This document shows, in pieces, positions 57,546 to 64,000 of a stretch of 64,000 nt of DNA. The position numbers and the translations under genes are program-made. The notes under the pieces are model-generated. The model searched no databases, was not told where the DNA came from, and worked only from the letters and a program-made list of their open reading frames with translations. The stretch's first letter is position 1, and every line of letters begins with the position of its first letter. This DNA is from Annona cherimola (taxonomy: Eukaryota > Streptophyta > Magnoliopsida > Magnoliales > Annonaceae). The stretch spans positions 85,327,221 through 85,391,220 of the forward strand of contig CM059973.1 in the NCBI GenBank assembly GCA_030490835.1, written 5' to 3'.

Positions 57546-60500
57546 CTCTCTCTCTCTATATATATATAGTATTTGTACTGATATATATCTGATGGCTAAT
57601 TAAACGTGAAAATTTGCAGCTACTTACACTCAAACAAATTTTACAAGCGAAACAAAAATATCGGCAAACACTTTTTGCTGCGATTTTGCTAACGATCATT
57701 GCTGGCACCCATTAGCAGCAACCGAGTATTAACAATTAATCATAGCAGGTTTAACTGATCTAGGAATATATCGCAACCACCAACACATAATATAGACGTT
57801 TAATTGGTCGACCACCCATTTTTAAAATTTATGTGGTTTATCCAATTCATTGTGAAAACGCATGTGCCAACCTCGCCCCATCGGTCAATAATGTTGAGGG
57901 TTTAAATACAAGAAAAGTAACAATCTGTGACACTTGATATATTTTTCTTTTGTCACAAAAGTTCTATTTAGTGATATAGTTAAAATTATTGCCATTAAGA
58001 ACTAGCGTTTAGCAAAAGAATGGAAAATGTAATGGATATGGTATGGGTAAAATGTGGATAATGAAAAACAATAGATAAGGGTAATTATATGGATGACATG
58101 AAAAATGATTGGAAAAAATAGAAAAAGATAACTACAATATAAGGATAAAAATGAAAAAGAAGTGGGGTAGTTGGGTGTTGACTCTTGCCTTCTTTTTTCT
58201 TACTTTTATTAATCTCTAAACAAACACATTCTAGATGTTGCAAAAACTAACTTTTGATCATAAATTCAAAAAAGCGTAACAAAAGCCTTTTGTGATGAAC
58301 TTGACTTGATTATAGTCACAATATAGTGTAAATTAATACAAATTGTGACAAAATCTTGTGTAGCTACAACGTTGTTTTATTGTAGTATTTTGAGATGGTT
58401 TACTTAGGAATACATCTCTTGGATGTCAATCTAAATATTAATTGGGACGATTTATGTCCAAACACACCATATATACAATGTCGTCGTACATATATGAAAT
58501 CTTTTCCATCTTAATTTATCGTGTGGTAGATTCCAGAGTAGGTGAGAGTGAGCCGTGATATATCACGGTTAAATACTAATATATTATGGAGTTACTAAAA
58601 TGGGATTGTAGAGTAATTAGATGGCGTCTGACGTTTTTGGGTAATGTCATCAATTATAAAGCATGAATACGTCGAGTTTATTGAATTATATTCATGCACG
58701 CACTGCACCAGAAAAAAGTTCAAAAAAATGGTCCTCATTTTGTCTTGATAAGCACGAAATGAAAGCCTCCGCAGTTTTTTGCTCGTCATCGGTTGATGGC
58801 TCTAAGATTTGACACATTGTCAATCTCAAAAAAGAGACCCTTGGAAGCTAGCTATCTATTCTAGGTAGACAAAAGAGCCAGCAGATTGATTTTAAACTAC
58901 CATATGTTACTGCGATTTTGAATGAATCTTTCGAATTTACGACTGTTTGTATCAGAACAGATGGCTTAAACCCAATTTATAAAGTGCTTTGACAAATACA
59001 GTAACTTGTCCGTGTAGATTCTGAAAGGATCTTTAATATTCGGCAGATGTTAATATTATTATTACGCAAGGCGTGCCAATTAAAGCCATTTATTGCACTG
59101 GTGCTGAAGCAGAAATGGGAGGTGATAATTAAGGGCACCCTGGCTAGCTAGTTAGCTGCTACGTCACTAGGGTTTGAATGAGCAGAAGGATAACGATTAC
59201 ACAATTGATCACCTGTTGCCATCTTTAGACGACCACGCAGAAACCAGAATGTTATAACAAAAAGTCAAGCTAGAATGACAAAGCTGGACCAGGCCTTGAT
59301 AACTAGCATTGAATAGTGGGTTCCGAGCTGGGAATGTGGTTCCCCCTACTGCCTAATGTGCATGATTTTATGGTTTTTAAGGAGTTCTCTCTGATTCACA
59401 GGTATCTTCTTTCCATGTCCCTGATTATAATGTACAAATGCGTTTCAATTTAGTCACTTCCCATTTGTTATTTTGAATTTTCAGCATCTAAATCGTTATT
59501 CATATTCGTTTTTATATTTAGTTATGATGCAAAGATTAAATATTTTGAAACACTTCACCCACCACATGTCTATTTTCTTTATTTAGTAGTTTCATATTCA
59601 CTGTTCCAACAAAAAGATTTTTGGTGTCATATAATATACACATTATTTATTAAAGAAAAAATTGCAAAAAAAGAAAAAGAAAAATTTAAACATCAACCAT
59701 TTGTATAAGTCCAGTGGTCCAAATGTTTGTTTTGCATCACTTCCCCAGTTATATATACGTGTAAACTTAAACATACATGGAAAGCGCATTTTTGTAGTTC
59801 AGCATTTAGGGCCTGTTTGTGTGGAATGTATTTCAAATTCAAGGAATATGATTCCATGAAAATCCATTTATCCCTAACATTAATTTCAATTATTATGGTC
59901 TGTACATTTGGAGCTTCTTAACTTTATCACTGACACTGTACTTGTATCTATGATGTCAATCTTCTTTCCATTTGATTCTGTTCCGATCAAGTTCACCGGC
60001 CCTAGAGATCCTCATCTCGTATTTTCACAAAAGCCAGACGATTAACTAGGATGATATCTATATTATTACCCATACATTTTAAATGGATAATGAAAAGAAC
60101 CAACTACGACGATTAGTAATTTGGGTACTTGCCTCAGGTTCTCTCCTTTAATTTCTATCAGCTTGCATTTTAAGTTCAGTTGACTCTCCTAGGATATTTT
60201 TCACGCTTTGTAGGATGCACGTGTTGTTTAAGATGTTTGGATAGAAATACATCAAATTAAGTGATTTTAGCATTTCAAGTAAAATCTTATCGAGGATGTG
60301 TTTGAATGGGAGAACTATTCTGAAAGTCTTCTGTAAGAAAGAAAGAAGTGGTTGCTTGAACGAGAGGTATTGTTTAAATGAATCTGTCATCATTACCTCG
60401 TAATTTAGTTTCTCCATACAAGACAGACAGGAGGTGTGTAAAACGCAACTGCTCCTAATTTAATGCCCTTTCACGGATGTGACAGTCCAAGATTCTCTCT

Positions 60501-60900
60501 CCCCCCAAAACGTGCATGCATGCCAAGGAGAGAAATTAGGAATCGAAGACTGTTCAGGAACAAGATATACTACAGTTAGGCGCGGAACCATTTCTATCAT
60601 CTAAAGTAGCGGGGTTCAAAATTCAGGTGGTCCACAAGCTCTACCTCTACGGATATGTGTACCCATTATTTACGCATCATAACCATAATTTGTATGGGGA
60701 GATGCTGTTGTACCTGTGGAATTCTGTTGACGTTCGAGATTCTTCAACGACAAGATTGGCTAAGTAAAATAAGTCTCATGTTTTTGTTCTTCTTCTTTTC
60801 ATTTGCTTAAATGGTAGCCTGCAAGTAGATGGCTAAGATGCTCTAGATGCATGACACCACATGGGGCTGCTATGAACAGGCGTACGGACCAGCATTTGTC
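57546..60900. other. Intergenic upstream of WOX3; no gene recognised
   Basis: A 3.3-kb stretch without supported coding sequence. 58010-58210 resembles a reversed, worn family D repeat. A minus-strand frame at 60148-60417 and plus frames at 59662-59921 have no recognised motif. The region nearest the gene should hold distal WOX3 control elements, but none can be named. Confidence 0.4.
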
Positions 60901-60928
60901 AGGACTAGTCTAGAAAAATCCAAAAAAT

Positions 60929-61098
60929 GAATCTCTCTCTCTCTCTCTACTGAAACCCAATTCAATGAGTCTTCAGGCTCTCAGCAGACTTCATCAGCAT
61001 GACATGCATCAGTAGCTTTCCACCCTTTTAACCTCTCGGTTTGCAGCTCTTCGATCGTCTCCAGACACTCCCCCCCCCTCCGGCACACACAAACCAAC
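60929..61098 (+). promoter_or_regulatory. WOX3: Proximal upstream / 5' leader of WOX3
   Basis: A (CT)n run (about 60931-60949) and further pyrimidine-rich sequence up to a C-rich run at 61070-61080 are typical of a plant leader. No clear TATA box was picked out within this stretch. The ATG at 61099 is preceded by AACCAAC. Confidence 0.45.
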
Positions 61099-63161
61099 AT
61101 GCCGAATGCAGGTTCAACAAGATGGTGTCCTACACCAGAGCAGCTGATGATCTTGGAAGAGATGTACAAGGGAGGGATGCGAACTCCCAATGCCCCCCAA
61201 ATTCAGCAGATAACAGCGCATCTCTCTTTCTATGGAAAGATTGAAGGAAAGAACGTTTTCTACTGGTTCCAAAACCACAAGGCCAGGGACAGGCAAAAGC
61301 TAAGGAGGAGGCTCAGTAGACAACTCCAAATCCAACAACAACAACAATATCAGCAGCAGCAGCAATCCTTGATCCATACTACTAGCGTTTGGCTTCCCAA
61401 TCAAAACTCATCTCAATCTCTTCACCAGGTGCCACTTTTCTCACATTTTGTTTCCTTCTACCTTTTACATACCTATTTATATCCAGCCAGTATGATTGCC
61501 TTGACACTCTCTCTCTCTCTCTCATGCACGCAGTCACGTACGTTGTATTATCGATTTTGCTGCTTTTGTTGTTCATATTGCTTGATCTGGCTTACACTAA
61601 AAAATAATAAAATAAATTGTGGGTCGATTTTTCTTTTAAAATTAAGAATCATGGGTCAATTTCGTTTACTTCCCTTTCGACGTTTTTTTGCTTGATTTTA
61701 TTATTCTCTCCTACCCCTTCTTTGGGGATTTCATATGTTGTTAATAGCTTTGTTGTTTTTCAGTGGAAGAAAAAAGATGCATGGGCTATAATGGGACCAT
61801 CAACGATCTTCTAGTACCCATGATTGCAACTGCAGATTTCCTTAAACAGGAAAAATAAAAAGACGAACACTGGTGAATAAAATTACATCCGGTCCATCAT
61901 TTCTTCCGCTAAAATTAAGAACAAGATGAAAAACCGTCATATATTGTCTTCTGTCAAGCAACTTCAACTGATCAATGAACGACGATGTTCTCCGATACGA
62001 TTCAATTACTATCATAAAAGAACAGTTATTTTCGTCAGTTCTTTCTACCATACAGTTGCTTCCATTCTTCCAACCAATTCTAAGAGATCTGAGATCCTTG
62101 ATTGATAAGTAGTTCACATGATCGGCAAGTGTTTCCAAGCGCACTCTTGGTAACTGCACCAAAAGATGGCTAGTTCTTACTAAACACTGAAATGTAGCAT
62201 AATACTTTGGTTTAATTGGTGGATCAATGTACCATATTTCGTTTCATTTATGGAATGTTGCAACTATAACATCTTGGAGTGGGACCAACTGGTCTGAAGT
62301 GGACTTCCCCAAACTTCAATTTTTCTCACAAACGGATTAGGTTTTTTGTAATATCTTTATATCTCGTAGCATATTTCTCAAAAATAAATAAATCTTCAAA
62401 CAAATAAATTGTTACGAAACAGTGTGCAATTGGCTTTTCAGCCATTCCAAAATGCATTTGATCAACCGTGGCGAAGTTCCTTCTGAATTAATTTCTCCCT
62501 TTACGTACTCACTAAAATTTTCTGTATTTACCTGCACTTTTCCTTGCCTCTTCTTAAACCAATAAAATTTTCTGCAAATTGTAGTAAGGGTTATCATGTT
62601 TTTATATCATAGCCGCTGCAATTACTTATTACACCACTACCATTATCACTATAAATTATGTTCATTCCTTCATAAACATATAAGAAACACCACAAAACCA
62701 GTAAAAGATAAAATGTAAACAAGGACTTACAACAAAAAGCAAGCTTATTTTGCTGCATAAAACCAGTAGTAGGTAAAATGAAAAACAAGATTTACAACTC
62801 AATGCAAGCTTGTGTTGCTGAGTTTTTGATTAATATAATAAGGTCTACTAATTCAATATCACTAGATTTTTAATTTCATCGTCATATATGTTTTATTTCT
62901 CAGGGGGGCAGGGAAACAGCAGGCCAAGTGATGGATTTCATGTGCAACTTGGAGACACCGTCAGAAGGGGTAGAGATCATGGAAAGGCCAGCAACTCGGA
63001 AAGGGCATGATTGGATGACTGGGATGAATGCAGATCCTTCTCCAGGGTACAGACCTCCTAAAACCTTGGAGCTCTTCCCCATCAAAAGCACTGGCCTCGG
63101 AGAAGAGAACACCACCTCCCAGTTCTTCTCATGCTCCCCATCCCCAACTAACCCCAAATAA
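61099..63161 (+). CDS. WOX3: WUSCHEL-related homeobox 3 (PRESSED FLOWER / NARROW SHEATH type)
   Basis: A two-exon gene: 61099-61428 and 62904-63161, joined by a 1475-bp GT-AG intron in phase 0, giving 195 residues. The WOX homeodomain occupies about residues 5-69 ([17 protein letters not shown] to [16 protein letters not shown]), with the recognition helix intact. A glutamine-rich stretch follows (about 77-89). Exon 2 carries the WUS box TLELFP (164-169), and before it [16 protein letters not shown], which matches the GRDWM...D-region of WOX3 proteins and separates it from WOX2, 4 and 5. WOX3 acts in the nucleus as a repressor that recruits founder cells at lateral organ margins. The protein is shorter than Arabidopsis PRS (244) but near the grass orthologue length. 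The TAA stop opens an (AAT)n repeat. Confidence 0.93.
61429..62903 (+). other. WOX3: WOX3 intron (1475 bp)
   Basis: Begins GTGCCACTT and ends TTTATTTCTCAG. Frames inside it (61389-61814 plus, 61842-62162 and 62412-62788 minus) have no family motif and are taken as intron noise. A short repeat, ACCAGTA with AAAATG...CAAGnnTTACAAC...GCAAGCTT, occurs twice at about 62697-62745 and 62762-62810, a local tandem duplication. Confidence 0.7.
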
Positions 63162-63186
63162 TAATAATAATAATAATAATAATAAA
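63157..63186. repeat. (AAT)n microsatellite overlapping the WOX3 stop codon
   Basis: About nine AAT/TAA units. Read in the WOX3 frame it gives a series of consecutive TAA stops, so the end of the protein is fixed by the microsatellite. Confidence 0.95.
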
Positions 63187-63689
63187 CTATCGATGCTCCT
63201 GCGAATTAAGGGCGATCATGTCAGATGATTAACGCTATAAATGTGAATTTGGTTGTCTTCCCATCTCAAATTTGTATGAATGTGTTGCTTGATCCATTCT
63301 GCTTGAGATTTACATGCCAAGAAGATGAACATATGCGTGCATGTGTATTTATGGTGCTACTCTCGCGGGTGTATCGAATAAGCTTCAATTCCTAGACAAT
63401 ATTGCAAGCTGCATGACTGGATGCTCTTCGTGTCTCTGCATTTTGTTCTGTTGCTCTCTAAAATTCTAAGTAGTGTAGCCAGTGCAAAAGAGCTTCTTTG
63501 TCCACAGTACTATACCCTCTGCCATAGCAGTCTAAAGTGCTAGTAGTAGACAACATTTTAAATATCTAAATTAATCAGGTCCAATCATCAAGATCAAACA
63601 TTGAATTGCATGAAGAGCTGAGTATTTTGTGATATGGACTCACGGAATGAACATTATATCCACATAGAAATAATTTCCCCGCAATCATA
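63187..63689 (+). other. 3' flank of WOX3
   Basis: The 3' UTR probably ends somewhere in the first 200-300 bases (T-rich sequence near 63250-63300). No other gene is seen. Confidence 0.45.
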
Positions 63690-63990
63690 ATGAAACGGTA
63701 TAAGAAAATAAAGAAAAAAATTTCATATTTATGATAATACTTTTATAATCAAGGAAAAATTTCTTTGCTTATGAGGATACTTTCATAAACATGAAATTTT
63801 TTTTCTTAATTATAATAATAACTTAGCAATTAAGTCAAAATTTGGTTACTTAAACCCAAAAATATGAATTATTGGCAACCAATTTTCTTTTTAATAGTTG
63901 ATATTCAAAAAAAAATTCTTTTTAATAGTTATATAAAATATACCACAAATTATTAGCAACCAAATTTTTCTTTAACAATTAAATTTTAAC
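63690..63990. repeat. Dispersed repeat, uninterrupted copy of the 17.0-kb repeat
   Basis: Phrases TATTTATGATAATAC, CAAAATTTGGTTACTTAAACCC and ATTGGCAACCAATTTTC correspond to 17100-17201 plus 17902 onward, without the LINE that splits that copy. It runs to the window edge. Confidence 0.55.
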
Positions 63991-64000
63991 TTTTTACAAG

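Noticed and set aside
60148..60417. 89-codon minus-strand frame upstream of WOX3
   Set aside because: No family motif or credible splice partners; could be chance in AT-rich DNA.

Overview
This is a stretch of nuclear DNA from a flowering plant. The genes are sparse and split by GT-AG introns, and the intergenic DNA is AT-rich and crowded with MITEs, LINE and SINE copies and other transposon debris. The protein families are plant-specific: a tulip-bulb-type GH18 chitinase, a plant kinesin-5 and a WUSCHEL-related homeobox protein. I cannot name the species. The low GC argues against a grass.

Four protein genes are well supported, all on the + strand. Two near-identical, intronless, secreted GH18 chitinase genes (681-1592 and 6243-7157) are a tandem duplicate about 5.6 kb apart, with the TATA box and leader duplicated too. 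A 22-coding-exon kinesin-5 gene (33911-41106, 1056 aa) has a roughly 1.1 kb intron in its 5' leader and six AACGG (MSA-type) cores just upstream. A two-exon WOX3/PRESSED FLOWER-type gene (61099-63161, 195 aa) lies near the right end. The genes share no obvious pathway: defence or storage (chitinases), mitotic spindle (kinesin) and lateral-organ founder cells (WOX3).

The rest is mobile DNA, and several insertions can be read precisely from target-site duplications (TSDs): a tRNA-derived SINE with a 20-bp TSD (12295-12496); a 5'-truncated L1-type LINE (17202-17887); a 1.9-kb non-autonomous hAT element (20578-22463) inside a MITE whose uninterrupted sister copy lies just downstream; a decayed RTE-clade LINE (41517-44065) with an 18-bp TSD; a MULE-type fold-back (44402-44722) with a 9-bp TSD; hAT-type MITEs at 44798-45354 (8-bp TSD) and 27575-28010; and a 1.26-kb fold-back MULE (52066-53324) inside another MITE. 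At least five families of palindromic MITEs recur, densest at 11.7-14.5, 18.8-24.0 and 55.6-57.6 kb. A possible solo LTR separates the chitinase genes.

I found no new biochemical system. The points most worth a second look are the layered, datable transposon insertions, the uneven divergence of the chitinase pair and the MSA cluster in front of the kinesin gene. All boundaries and homologies were read by eye; no database search was run.
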